Source: Streptomyces sp. ISL-1
Lineage (GTDB): Bacteria > Actinomycetota > Actinomycetes > Streptomycetales > Streptomycetaceae
Length of the DNA: 64,000 bases
Direction: 5' to 3'
NCBI RefSeq assembly: GCF_018614585.1
Contig: NZ_JAGGOI010000008.1
Coordinates: 1 to 64,000, forward strand
The position numbers were made by a program, and so were the translations under genes. Positions 9,640-18,064 of this stretch are shown piece after piece (positions within the stretch are counted from its first letter, which is position 1; the number at the start of each line of letters is the position of its first letter). The notes under the pieces were generated by a model that was not told where the DNA came from, made no database searches, and worked only from the letters and a program-made list of their open reading frames with translations.

Positions 9640-10562
9640 CCCCCGCGAGTCAGCGTCAGCAGGTCGCGCGCCGGGCCGGTCGGGCGGTGGGAGGTCGGCC
9701 AGACCGCGCGCAGGTCGCGGCGCAGGTCGACCGAGTCCAGGGGGATGCTCGTCAGGCGCCGCGCCGTCAGTTCCTCCGTCACCGCCAGTTCGCTGAGTAC
9801 CGCCGGGCCCGCGCCGCTCACCACCGCCGCCTTGACCGCGGTGGTGGAGGCCAGTTCGAGCAGCGGTTCGGCGAGGCCGCCGTGGGCGGACAGCGCGGAG
9901 TCGAGAACCTGGCGGGTGCCCGAGCCCCGTTCGCGCAGGATCAACTGCGTGGCCGCCAGTTCCGCCGGGGTCAGCGGGGCGCGGCGGCGGGCCCACGGGT
10001 GGCTCGGGGCCACCACCACCAGCAGGCGGTCGTGGCCGATGACCGCCCCGTCCAGGCCGTCCGGCACGGACAGGCCTTCCACGAAGCCCAGGTCCGCCTC
10101 GCCCGCGAGCAGGCGCTGAGCCACCACCGCGGAGTTCCCGGCGAGCAGCGAGACCGCCGTGCCGGGGCGCCCGGCCCTGAGCGCGATCAGCCACCCCGGC
10201 AGCAGGTACTCCGCGATGGTCATCGAAGCGGCCACCCGCAGCCGGGAATCGCGCCGCCCGCGCAGCGCCTGCGCCCCGGCGTCGAACGCCTCCGCCGCCT
10301 CCACGACCCGGAGCGCCCAGTCCGTGACCAGCGCACCCGCGTCCGTCAGCCGCGACCCGCGCGGGGAGCGATCGACCAGCGCCACCCCGAGCTGCCGCTC
10401 CATCGAGCGGATGCGGCTGCTCGCGGCGGGCTGCGTGATACCGACCGCGCGGGCCGCCCGCCCCAGGCTGCCGTGCCGCGCGACGGCCAGCAGCAGCTCG
10501 AGCGCGCCCAGATCAGGCACTCGGTGCGCCAATGGCACCCGCTCTTCATGCTCGTCGCTCAT
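9624..10562 (-). CDS. LysR-family transcriptional regulator
   Basis: A 312-residue LTTR. The N-terminal helix-turn-helix is clear (LELLLAVARHGSLGRAARAV, then ITQPAASSRIRSMERQLG), and a substrate-binding domain of two lobes spans about residues 100-300. It is divergent from the TDT-family transporter gene with 70 bp between the starts. That is the usual arrangement for LysR regulators that control a neighbouring exporter; CysL/YwfK-like regulators pair with TDT sulfite exporters. No clear ribosome binding site precedes the ATG. Its 3' end is formed by the 18-bp tandem repeats. Confidence 0.9.
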   Translation of the reverse strand: MSDEHEERVPLAHRVPDLGALELLLAVARHGSLGRAARAVGITQPAASSRIRSMERQLGVALVDRSPRGSRLTDAGALVTDWALRVVEAAEAFDAGAQALRGRRDSRLRVAASMTIAEYLLPGWLIALRAGRPGTAVSLLAGNSAVVAQRLLAGEADLGFVEGLSVPDGLDGAVIGHDRLLVVVAPSHPWARRRAPLTPAELAATQLILRERGSGTRQVLDSALSAHGGLAEPLLELASTTAVKAAVVSGAGPAVLSELAVTEELTARRLTSIPLDSVDLRRDLRAVWPTSHRPTGPARDLLTLTRGGSKPG

Positions 10563-10572
10563 AAATCCAGCT

Positions 10573-10584
10573 TATGGGCCCATA
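10573..10584. promoter_or_regulatory. Perfect 12-bp palindrome between lysR and transporter genes
   Basis: TATGGGCCCATA is a perfect palindrome located 10 bp from the LysR start and 48 bp from the transporter start. It is a candidate LysR binding site or part of the divergent promoter; this is inferred from symmetry and position. Confidence 0.35.
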
Positions 10585-10632
10585 GGGAAGAGGTCCCTGG
10601 TGGGGAGCCCTCGCGCGGGTGAGGGTGACGGC

Positions 10633-11826
10633 ATGGTCGTCGCCGCGCAGCCCCGTCCCCGCCCCCGCTCCGCCGGGTGGGCCCTCACCGCCCTACGGCT
10701 GCCGGGCCTCCGCCACCTCGGTCCCAACTGGTACGCGACCGTCATGGGCACCGCCATCGTCGCGAACGCCGGCGCCGCCCTGCCCCTCGACATCCCCGGC
10801 CTGCGGACGGCCTGCGCCGCGGTGTGGGCGCTGTCCGCCGCGCTGCTGGCCGTCGTCCTCGGCGCCCGCGCCGCGCACTGGACCCACCACCGCGACCAGG
10901 CCCGCGCCCACTTCCTCGACCCGGCGGTCGCGCCCTTCTACGGCTGCCTGTCGATGGCGCTGCTGGCCGTCGGCATCGGCACCCTGACCGTGGGTCAGGA
11001 CGTGATCGGCGAGCCCGCGGCCGTGGCGAGCGCGGCCGCGCTCTTCGGCGGCGGCACCCTCACCGGGCTCGCCGCCGCCGTAACCGTCCCGTATCTGATG
11101 GTCGTACGCCACAAGGTCGAGCCCGGCACGGCCTCACCCGTGTGGCTCCTGCCCGTCGTCGCCCCGATGGTCTCCGCGTCCTTCGGCCCACTCCTGGTCC
11201 CGCATCTGCCGGCCGGGCAGTGGCGGGAGGCGATGCTGCTGGCGAGCTACGCGATGTTCGGGCTCAGCCTGCTGGCCTCGCTGCTCATCCTGCCGTTGAT
11301 CTTCGCCCGGCTGGTCCATCACGGCCCGCTGCCCCTCGCGCTCACCCCCACCCTCTTCCTGGTGCTCGGCCCGCTCGGCCAGTCGACCACCGCCGTCAGC
11401 AAGCTGGCCGACGTGGCCCCGGGGGCGATCCAGGCACCGCACGCCGAAGGGCTCGCCGCCTTCGCCGTGATCTACGGCATTCCCGTGATGGGCTTCGCCC
11501 TGATGTGGCTTGCGCTTGCCGGTGCGATGGTCGTGCGGGCCGCGCGCGAGGGCATGCCGTTCGCACTGACCTGGTGGGCCTTCACTTTCCCGGTCGGCAC
11601 CTGCGTGACCGGTGCGCAGGGCCTTGCGCACCACACCGGCCTGGTGGCCCTCGAATGGCTCGCGGCCGGCCTGTACGCGTTCCTCGTCGCCGCATGGGCG
11701 GTGACCGGCGTCCGTACGCTGCGCGGTCTGTTGGACGGAGCACTGCTCGCAGCGCCAGTGAAGAGGGTCTCGAACGGCGAGGGCGCGCACCGATGCCGGT
11801 GCGCGCCCACATCTTGCTTCAACTGA
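10633..11826 (+). CDS. TDT-family transporter (TehA/Mae1/SSU1 fold), possible sulfite or C4-dicarboxylate exporter
   Basis: A 397-residue membrane protein with about ten hydrophobic helices. The opening LGPNWYATVMGTAIVANAG is the typical first helix of the TDT family, and GPLGQSTTAVSKLAD and TFPVGTCVTG are the family's pore-region segments. Members transport malate, sulfite or other monovalent anions, and the sequence does not decide which. The ATG follows GAGGGTGACGGC. The last 16 residues are hydrophilic and contain three Cys. It is divergent from a LysR regulator and convergent with the subtilisin gene, whose stop codon lies only 6 bp away. Confidence 0.85.
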   Translation: MVVAAQPRPRPRSAGWALTALRLPGLRHLGPNWYATVMGTAIVANAGAALPLDIPGLRTACAAVWALSAALLAVVLGARAAHWTHHRDQARAHFLDPAVAPFYGCLSMALLAVGIGTLTVGQDVIGEPAAVASAAALFGGGTLTGLAAAVTVPYLMVVRHKVEPGTASPVWLLPVVAPMVSASFGPLLVPHLPAGQWREAMLLASYAMFGLSLLASLLILPLIFARLVHHGPLPLALTPTLFLVLGPLGQSTTAVSKLADVAPGAIQAPHAEGLAAFAVIYGIPVMGFALMWLALAGAMVVRAAREGMPFALTWWAFTFPVGTCVTGAQGLAHHTGLVALEWLAAGLYAFLVAAWAVTGVRTLRGLLDGALLAAPVKRVSNGEGAHRCRCAPTSCFN

Positions 11827-11832
11827 CCGCCG

Positions 11833-13095
11833 TCAGAAGGAAGACGGGAGCATGAGCAGGGGCTCGTTGATCACGTCGCCGTCCTGGGAGGGCCAGGTCC
11901 AGTTGGAGCTGCCGGCGTCCCGCAGAGCCTTCTTGACGGTGTCGGGCTTTGCGCCGGCGTGGCCGGCCAGGTACAGCGCCGCGGCGCCCGCGACGTGGGG
12001 CGCGGCCATCGACGTGCCGGACATCGTGGTGTAGCCGCCGGAGCTGGAGGTGGAGGTGATGCACACGCCCGGCGCGATCAGGTCGATGTCGGAGCCGTAG
12101 TTGGAGAAGTTGGCGAACGTGTCGTCCACGTCGCTGCGGCACGTCGCCTTGCCGAGCCCCCCCGGCTTGCCGTCGAAGTCGGCCAGGGCGCTGACGGTGA
12201 TCACTTCGTCGTACGCGGCGGGGATCATGTTCGCGGCGTCCTTGTGGTCGTTGCCGGCCGCCACGGTGTAGGTGACGCCCGCGGCGACGGAATTGCAGAT
12301 CGCCTGGTGCATGGCGTCGTCGTTGCTCTTGCCGCAGTCGCCGTCGTCGGTGCCCGAGCCGCCCAGGCTCATGTTGGCGACCTCGATCTCATCCGCGTGC
12401 TGGGTGACGTGGTCGATGCCGCAGATGACGGCCGAGGTGCTGCCGGTGCCGAGGGGGTCGAGCACCTGCACCGGCCAGAGCCGGACGCCCGGTGCCATAC
12501 CGACCACCCCGGTGCCGTTGTCCAGGGCGCCGATGGTCCCGGCGACATGAGTGCCGTGGCCGTGCAGGTCGGAGGGGTCCAGCATGGGCAGCCAGCAGTT
12601 CTTGCCGCCGGCCCGGTACACATTCAGGTCGGCGTGGTTCGGGGTGATTCCGGTGTCGATGACCGCGACGTCGGCGTCCACCCGGGTGTCGACACCGTCG
12701 ATGGCCGCGGTGAGATTCTGGTCGGCCTCCGCCCGGTCCACACCGGTCGGGATCGACTGGGCGGTGGCGTGAACTCGCCGGTCGGGCTGGACAGAACGCA
12801 CCCCTGGGTCGTCGGCGAGGGCCGCCGCGACGCTCGCGCTCATGGACGCCGAGTAGCCGTGGAGGGCGTAGCGGTACACGTGCTGCACCTGGGCACCCAT
12901 GGTGTACGCCTCTGCGACGGCCTCGTCCACAACGGCGTCCATGCCGGCGCCCTCGGTGGTGGCTGTGTCCTCGAGGGTCACGATGTACGCGCCGGGGATC
13001 TGGTCGGACTGTGCGGGCGCCTCGGCAACCGCGGGGGTCGGTGATGCGGCCGCAAGCACGAGCGCAAGGAGGGCGATACCGAAAGTTTTAGGCAT
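11833..13095 (-). CDS. Secreted subtilisin-like serine protease (S8) with I9 propeptide
   Basis: A 420-residue pre-pro-protease. The signal peptide (residues 1-24) ends PAVAEA. An inhibitor I9 propeptide spans about 35-112 (GAYIVTLEDT to PDRRVHATAQ). The catalytic domain has Asp147 in VAVIDTG, His180 in HGHGTHVAG and Ser362 in GTSMAAPHVAG, so the triad is complete. Several Cys suggest disulfides, as in exported actinobacterial proteases. I chose the ATG at 13095 because AAAGG lies just upstream and the signal peptide begins there; a frame 13 codons longer has neither. It is extracellular and probably has broad specificity. Confidence 0.93.
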   Translation of the reverse strand: MPKTFGIALLALVLAAASPTPAVAEAPAQSDQIPGAYIVTLEDTATTEGAGMDAVVDEAVAEAYTMGAQVQHVYRYALHGYSASMSASVAAALADDPGVRSVQPDRRVHATAQSIPTGVDRAEADQNLTAAIDGVDTRVDADVAVIDTGITPNHADLNVYRAGGKNCWLPMLDPSDLHGHGTHVAGTIGALDNGTGVVGMAPGVRLWPVQVLDPLGTGSTSAVICGIDHVTQHADEIEVANMSLGGSGTDDGDCGKSNDDAMHQAICNSVAAGVTYTVAAGNDHKDAANMIPAAYDEVITVSALADFDGKPGGLGKATCRSDVDDTFANFSNYGSDIDLIAPGVCITSTSSSGGYTTMSGTSMAAPHVAGAAALYLAGHAGAKPDTVKKALRDAGSSNWTWPSQDGDVINEPLLMLPSSF

Positions 13096-13242
13096 CCCGG
13101 ACCTTTCTTGAGGGCATTGAGAGCCGAGACTCAACCCGGTGTTTCTGGGGAGTTCAGGGCATGTCTACTTCGCTACCGCGCTCACAGCTAGCAGGTTTGC
13201 CACGGTGCGGCAGGCCGACATCCGGCGGTCGCCGGATTCTCT

Positions 13243-13265
13243 GACCACCTGTCAACCATGTGGTC
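13243..13265 (-). terminator. Possible weak terminator hairpin
   Basis: GACCAC and GTGGTC form 6-bp arms around an 11-nt loop just downstream of the BtuF-like gene's stop on the minus strand. The stem is short and lacks a U-tract, so termination is only possible. Confidence 0.25.
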
Positions 13266-13282
13266 CCGTCCGGCCCTCGCTG

Positions 13283-14029
13283 CTACGCCTCACGCCTCGG
13301 GTCGCGGTCCGCCGCCCGCATTGCGCCTCGCAGCGCCCCGCCGAGCACCGAGGGTGCCTCGGCCAGCGACGGCCCGTACCAGGTCAGATGCCGGCCGCTG
13401 ACCAGCGCGGACGGCAGTCCCGGAAATGCTTCGGGCCCGTCGTCCGCCGCGAAGCGGTACGGCTCGTCGGGCAGGACCGCCAACTGGGCGCCGCTGTCCC
13501 GCAGTTCGTCCAACGGGATGCGCGGATAGCGCTCGGCATGTCCCGCGTACACGTTCCGGACGCCGAGCCGGGCAAGCAGATCACCGGCGAAGGTGTCGCG
13601 GCCGAGCACCATCCACGGTCGCCGCCAGACCGGAACGACCGCCCGCCACTCCCCCACCGGCGCGACCTCGGACCACGCCTGTCGCGCCTCGTCGAGCCAG
13701 CGCGGCCCGGCCTGCCCGCAGACGGCTGCCAGCACCCGCTCCAGCTCGCGGAACGCCTGCTCCAGGTCGCGTATCTCCGTCTCAAGAACCTCGATGCCCG
13801 CAGCCCGCAACTCGGCCAGATCGGGTGCCCGGTTCTCCTCCTCGTTCGCGATCACCAGATCGGGCCGCAGCCCGATCACGGCGGCCACGTCGGGGTTCTT
13901 GGTGCCCCCGAGCCGTACGACATCGAGCCCGGCGGGGTGGCTGCACCAGTCCGTGGCCCCGACCAGCAGTCCGGGCGCACTGACGACCACGGCCTCGGTC
14001 AGCGACGGCACCAGTGACACGACGCGCAC
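13283..14029 (-). CDS. Helical-backbone metal receptor / cobalamin- or siderophore-binding-like protein (BtuF fold)
   Basis: A 248-residue protein starting at a GTG (VRVVSLVPSLTEAVV). The opening is the standard first strand of class III periplasmic binding proteins, followed by LVGATDWCSHP and the NPDVAAVIGLRPDLVIA segment typical of BtuF-like receptors. It has no signal peptide or lipobox, so it appears to be cytoplasmic. Such leaderless BtuF-like proteins are annotated as cobalamin-binding but their ligand is unproved. It begins 14 bp after the XRE-cupin regulator and should be co-transcribed with it. No permease or ATPase partner is adjacent. Confidence 0.8.
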   Translation of the reverse strand: MRVVSLVPSLTEAVVVSAPGLLVGATDWCSHPAGLDVVRLGGTKNPDVAAVIGLRPDLVIANEEENRAPDLAELRAAGIEVLETEIRDLEQAFRELERVLAAVCGQAGPRWLDEARQAWSEVAPVGEWRAVVPVWRRPWMVLGRDTFAGDLLARLGVRNVYAGHAERYPRIPLDELRDSGAQLAVLPDEPYRFAADDGPEAFPGLPSALVSGRHLTWYGPSLAEAPSVLGGALRGAMRAADRDPRREA

Positions 14030-14043
14030 CCCGGCCCCGCCCC

Positions 14044-14655
14044 TCAGCGCCGGGGTTCTTCGGGGCCCGCGTCGTCGATGTGGTCGGCGACCGTGACGAC
14101 GAGGATCCGGGTGTCGGGGGCGGTGGCCCGCCACCGGTGCCGCACGCCGCCGGAGAGGAAGAGGGTGTCGCCACGGGCCAGCCGGTAGGCGCGGCCCTCC
14201 GCCTCGACCTCCGCGGCGCCGTCGGCGACGTACATCATCTCGTCGTTGCGGTGCTGGAATTCGCGTCCCGGATCATGTTCCCCGGTGAATTCCAGGGCCT
14301 GGAGCTGATGGTGCCCCCGCACGAGCCGACGGGGCCTCGTGCCCGGCGCCGGTGGCCCTTCCGCTGCCGCGCGTACGACATTGATGGTGCGCGCGGCGTC
14401 GGACGCGGCCAGCAGCCGGGCGGGCGTGGTCTCCAGGGCGTCCGCGACCCGCTGGAGGGAGCGCATGCTGGGGCGCGCCCGCTCGTTCTCGACCTGGCTG
14501 AGGAAGGGCACCGAGAGGCCGCTGCGCGCCGCGACCGCGGCGAGCGTGAGGTCCAGCGCACGACGGCGCCTGCGCACAGCGGCGCCCACCCGAAGGGGTT
14601 CGGTCTCCTTCGGGTCCTTCGCGCCCGTCGCGTCCATGGCGTCCTTCGCGTCCAT
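14044..14655 (-). CDS. XRE-family regulator with C-terminal cupin domain
   Basis: A 203-residue protein. A Lys/Asp-rich N-terminus is followed by an XRE helix-turn-helix (RRRALDLTLAAVAARSGLSV, PFLSQVENERARPSM, about residues 27-75) and a cupin_2 barrel (about 115-190; EFQHRNDEMMYVADG and RGDTLFLSGGVRHRW). The His and Glu of the cupin motif are mostly kept. This class senses small molecules such as amino acids or polyamines through the cupin. The ATG has AAGGGGGG upstream. It leads a two-gene unit with the BtuF-like protein. Confidence 0.88.
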   Translation of the reverse strand: MDAKDAMDATGAKDPKETEPLRVGAAVRRRRRALDLTLAAVAARSGLSVPFLSQVENERARPSMRSLQRVADALETTPARLLAASDAARTINVVRAAAEGPPAPGTRPRRLVRGHHQLQALEFTGEHDPGREFQHRNDEMMYVADGAAEVEAEGRAYRLARGDTLFLSGGVRHRWRATAPDTRILVVTVADHIDDAGPEEPRR

Positions 14656-14766
14656 CCGCCGGGCCCCCCTTCCCTGGTCCAGTCTCACCTTACGCAGCTT
14701 CCGGCCCGGGCTTCCCTGCAAGTCCCTCCCCGCAGGGCCCAGGCACGGAGTCCGGAAAGCCGAAAG

Positions 14767-14795
14767 GGGTGGCCCCGCCACTGGCGGGGCCACCC
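14767..14795 (-). terminator. Strong terminator of the betaine ABC transporter operon
   Basis: A perfect 13-bp stem (GGGTGGCCCCGCC paired with GGCGGGGCCACCC) with a 3-nt loop lies 17 bp beyond the permease/binding-protein stop. In the minus-strand direction it is followed by CTTTCGGCTTTCC. Confidence 0.85.
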
Positions 14796-14811
14796 TTGTG
14801 CTTGCTGCCGG

Positions 14812-16653
14812 CTACTGCGGAGCCATCCTTTCGCCGCTCGCGGCCTTGCCTGCCTTGGCGACGGGGGTCCACTTGTCGGCGAGGCCGGGGTTGTCCCCGA
14901 GCCAGGCGCGGACCGCGTCCTGCTCCTTGCCCTTGCCCGTCGTCTGGATCCTGGCTTCGAGGTCCGTGAGCTGCTTCTCGGTCATATGGAAGTTCTTGAG
15001 CCACTTGCCGACCTGCGGGTTCTCGGCGGAGAAGCCCTTGCGGGCCAGGGTGTGCACGCCGTCGCCCTTGCCCCAGGAGCCCTTGGGGTCCTTGAGCTTC
15101 TTCAGGTCGTAGCTGCTGTACGCCCAGTGCGGCGACCACAACGTGGTGACGATGGGCTCCGTCTTGTCGTACGCACGCTTCAGCTCGGCCAGCATGCCGG
15201 GCGTCGAGCCGTCGACGACCTTGTACTCACCCTCGAGGCCGTAGTCCTTGAGAACCTTGTCCTTGAGGATGCCCATCATTCCGGCGCTCGGCTCGATGCC
15301 GATGATCCGGCCCTTGAACTGGCCCGACTTGCCCTTGAGGTCCTCCAGGGAGTCGATGCCCTTCATGTACGAGGGGACGGAGAGCTCCAGTGAGGTGGGG
15401 CCGTACCAGGAGCCCATGTCCTCCAGTTTGCTCTGGTACTTCTTCCAGTACTGGGCGTGGGTGACGGGCAGCCAGGAGTCGGTCTCGAAGTCGACCTGGC
15501 CGCCGGCCAGACCGGTGTAGAGCGCTCCGGCCTCCAGCTGCTTGGTCTCGACCTCGAATCCGCGCTGCTCGAGCATCTCCTTCCAGAGGAAGGTGGAGGC
15601 GATGCCCTCGTCCCAGGGGATGTAGCCGATGGAGACCTTCTTGCCCTGGCCGACGCCCGAGGCGTTCGAGGCGTCGGCGGACTTGGCTTTGCCGAACATG
15701 CCCATGCCGCCGGCGACGAGCGCGAGGACGACGACGCCCACGAGGGCGACCGCGGGCTGCGGACGGTAGTTCCAGATCTTCGGCCCGCCGGTCAGGGACT
15801 TCGCCTTGGCCAGGGCCCGGCGCCCGAGCGGCGAGACCTGGCGGCTCAGCGCACCGGTCATCCGGTCCAGGTACATGGCGAGGATGACGATGGAGATTCC
15901 GGCCTCGAAGCCGAGACCGACGTCGACATTGCCGATGGCCCGGTAGACGGCGGCGCCGAGGCCGCCACCGCCGACCATGCCCGCGATGACCACCATGGAC
16001 AGGCCCAGCATGATCACCTGGTTGATGCCGGCCATGATCGTGGGCAGCGCGAGCGGGAGCTGGACGCGCACCAGGGTGTTGCGCGGTGTCGTACCGAAGG
16101 CCTCGGCGGCCTCGACGAGCTCCTCGTCGACCTGGCGGATGCCGAGCTCGGTCATCCGTACGCCGGGCGGCAGGGAGAAGACGATCGTCGCGATGATGCC
16201 GGGGACCACGCCGACGCCGAAGAAGATGACGCCGGGGATCAGATAGACCATCGCCGGCATGGTCTGCATGAAGTCGAGCACCGGCCGGGTGATCCCGCTG
16301 ACCGTCTTGGAGCGGGAGGCCCAGACGCCGAGCGGGATCGCGATCACCAGCGTGACGATGGTGGCGACGAGCACCAGCGAGAGGGTCGCCATCGCGTCGT
16401 CCCACAGCTCGATGGAGTCGATGAGCGCGAAACCGGCGAAGGCGAGGACGCCCGCGGACAGGCCGCGCAGCCACCACGCGACGACGGCGAGTATGCCCGC
16501 GAAGAGCAGCGGCGCGGGGCTGGACAGTACGGCGTCGATGCCGTCGTACATGCCGGTGACGAGTGAGCTGATGGCGTCGAACAGCCAGGAGAGATGGGAC
16601 TGGAGCCAGTTGACGCCGCTGTCGACCCAGTCGCCGAGATGGAGCCTAGGCAC
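14812..16653 (-). CDS. Glycine betaine/proline-type ABC transporter, permease fused to substrate-binding protein
   Basis: A 613-residue fusion. Residues 1-290 are an OpuAB/ProW-type permease: several membrane helices, the EELVEAAEAFG coupling loop, GMVGGGGLGAAVYRAIG, and IVILAMYLDRMTGAL. A further helix near 310-330 anchors an OpuAC-type binding domain (about 345-613; VSIGYIPWDEGIAST, the Trp-containing TDSWLPVTHAQYW and TTLWSPHWAY). These aromatic residues suit a quaternary-ammonium ligand cage. The GTG start overlaps the ATPase stop by 8 bp. The function is import of an osmoprotectant such as glycine betaine; choline is also possible. Confidence 0.92.
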   Translation of the reverse strand: MPRLHLGDWVDSGVNWLQSHLSWLFDAISSLVTGMYDGIDAVLSSPAPLLFAGILAVVAWWLRGLSAGVLAFAGFALIDSIELWDDAMATLSLVLVATIVTLVIAIPLGVWASRSKTVSGITRPVLDFMQTMPAMVYLIPGVIFFGVGVVPGIIATIVFSLPPGVRMTELGIRQVDEELVEAAEAFGTTPRNTLVRVQLPLALPTIMAGINQVIMLGLSMVVIAGMVGGGGLGAAVYRAIGNVDVGLGFEAGISIVILAMYLDRMTGALSRQVSPLGRRALAKAKSLTGGPKIWNYRPQPAVALVGVVVLALVAGGMGMFGKAKSADASNASGVGQGKKVSIGYIPWDEGIASTFLWKEMLEQRGFEVETKQLEAGALYTGLAGGQVDFETDSWLPVTHAQYWKKYQSKLEDMGSWYGPTSLELSVPSYMKGIDSLEDLKGKSGQFKGRIIGIEPSAGMMGILKDKVLKDYGLEGEYKVVDGSTPGMLAELKRAYDKTEPIVTTLWSPHWAYSSYDLKKLKDPKGSWGKGDGVHTLARKGFSAENPQVGKWLKNFHMTEKQLTDLEARIQTTGKGKEQDAVRAWLGDNPGLADKWTPVAKAGKAASGERMAPQ

Positions 16654-17782
16654 TGGCCACCGCCTTGGTGGCAGCCTGCTCGGGGCCCGTGCTCCGCGGC
16701 GGAGTCTCCGCCGGGGTCATCGGCTCGCCGATGACCGCGAGCAGCCGGGCGCGCGGTACGACGCCGATCAGCTCCCCCTCGTCGTCGATGACGGCGACGG
16801 GGACGCCGCTGGTGGAGCAGGGCGTGAACAGGTCGATGATCGGGGTGTCCGCACGGACGGTGACGGGCGCCGCGGCCAGCACGTCCTTGGCGTTACGCAG
16901 CTCCTTGCCGTTGTCCGCCCGGGTGCCGTACGCGGCCTCCGCGTCGGCCATGATCGCGCCGGCGGTGAGCACCCGGGAGCGGTCGACGTCCTGGGTGAAG
17001 GAGGCGACATAGTCGTTGGCGGGGGTGACGAGGATGTCCTCGGCGGTGCCGAGCTGGACGATCCTGCCGTCCCGCATCACCGCGATCCGGTCGCCGAGGC
17101 GCATGGCCTCGTTGAGGTCGTGGGTGATGAAGACGATGGTCTTCTTCAGTCGCTGCTGCAGTTCGAGGAGCTGGTCCTGCATATCCCGGCGGATCAGCGG
17201 GTCGAGCGCGCTGAAGGACTCGTCCATCAGCAGCAGATCGGCGTCGGTGGCGAGCGCGCGGGCGAGGCCGACGCGCTGCTGCATACCGCCGGAGAGCTCG
17301 TCGGGCCAGGACTTCTCCCAGCCGGCCAGGCCGGCCAGCTCCAGGGCCTCGGCGGCGCGCCGGTCGCGCTCGGGGCGCGGGACACCCTGCACTTCGAGGC
17401 CGTATCCGGCGTTCTCCAGCACGCTGCGGTGCGGGAAGAGCGCGAAGTGCTGGAACACCATGCTGATCTTGGCGGAGCGTACGGCGCGCAGCTCGCCGGG
17501 GCTCAGGGCGGTGAGGTCCTGGCCGTCGAAGAGGACACGTCCGGCGGTGGGCTCGAGCAGTCCGTTCAGCATCCGCAGCAGCGTGGACTTGCCGGACCCG
17601 GACAGACCCATGACGACGAATATCTGACCCGGCTCGACGGCGAACGAGGCGTCGATCACCGCCGCCGTCGTACCGTCGGCACGCAGCTCGTCGCGGTCAC
17701 TGCCGCTTTCGAGCTTGCGTACCCCTTCGTCGGGTCGTCTACCGAAAACCTTGTACAAGTGCTCGGCCTGCAGCCTGGACAC
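16646..17782 (-). CDS. Glycine betaine/proline-type ABC transporter ATP-binding protein
   Basis: A 378-residue OpuAA/ProV-type ATPase. The Walker A GLSGSGKST is at residues 59-67, the Q-loop Gln near 111, the signature LSGGMQQ at 163-169, Walker B LLLMDE at 183-188, and the switch His in ITHDLNEA. A C-terminal CBS-pair region (about 265-350) is the ionic-strength sensor in OpuA homologues. Of two nearby GTG codons I chose 17782, because GAGG is correctly spaced from it. This ATPase drives the fused permease/binding protein, and the two genes overlap by 8 bp. Confidence 0.92.
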   Translation of the reverse strand: MSRLQAEHLYKVFGRRPDEGVRKLESGSDRDELRADGTTAAVIDASFAVEPGQIFVVMGLSGSGKSTLLRMLNGLLEPTAGRVLFDGQDLTALSPGELRAVRSAKISMVFQHFALFPHRSVLENAGYGLEVQGVPRPERDRRAAEALELAGLAGWEKSWPDELSGGMQQRVGLARALATDADLLLMDESFSALDPLIRRDMQDQLLELQQRLKKTIVFITHDLNEAMRLGDRIAVMRDGRIVQLGTAEDILVTPANDYVASFTQDVDRSRVLTAGAIMADAEAAYGTRADNGKELRNAKDVLAAAPVTVRADTPIIDLFTPCSTSGVPVAVIDDEGELIGVVPRARLLAVIGEPMTPAETPPRSTGPEQAATKAVASA

Positions 17783-18016
17783 ATACACCTCACGCGTTGA
17801 ACCGAAACGGCCCGCCCACCCCGCATAGGGGTCCCCTGCGCCGAAGCGGGGGAGGAGCCGTGGAGCAGGGCGGGTTCGGCCCGCTTTCCCGGCTTGTTCA
17901 ATCGCTGCCGGGTCCGCTCCGGGCGCGTGCCTGCCCTGGTCCCTCCGGGGCAAACGCGACAGTGATCCACCTCACGAGGGCGGCGATTGCCCGCACGGGG
18001 GCGGCGCGCGGGGTGA

Positions 18017-18043
18017 CTGTCAGCGCTGTCAGTGCTGTCAGTG
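18017..18043. repeat. Three tandem 9-bp repeats upstream of the exonuclease gene
   Basis: Three head-to-tail copies of CTGTCAGTG (CTGTCAGCG in the first) end 21 bp before the exonuclease GTG. They may be simple slippage or a repeated regulator site. Confidence 0.8.
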
Positions 18044-18064
18044 GAATGCGGCATCATCAGGTCT

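Noticed and set aside
13283..14029. Periplasmic cobalamin transporter component
   Set aside because: There is no signal peptide or lipobox and no permease or ATPase partner, so a transport role is not supported.
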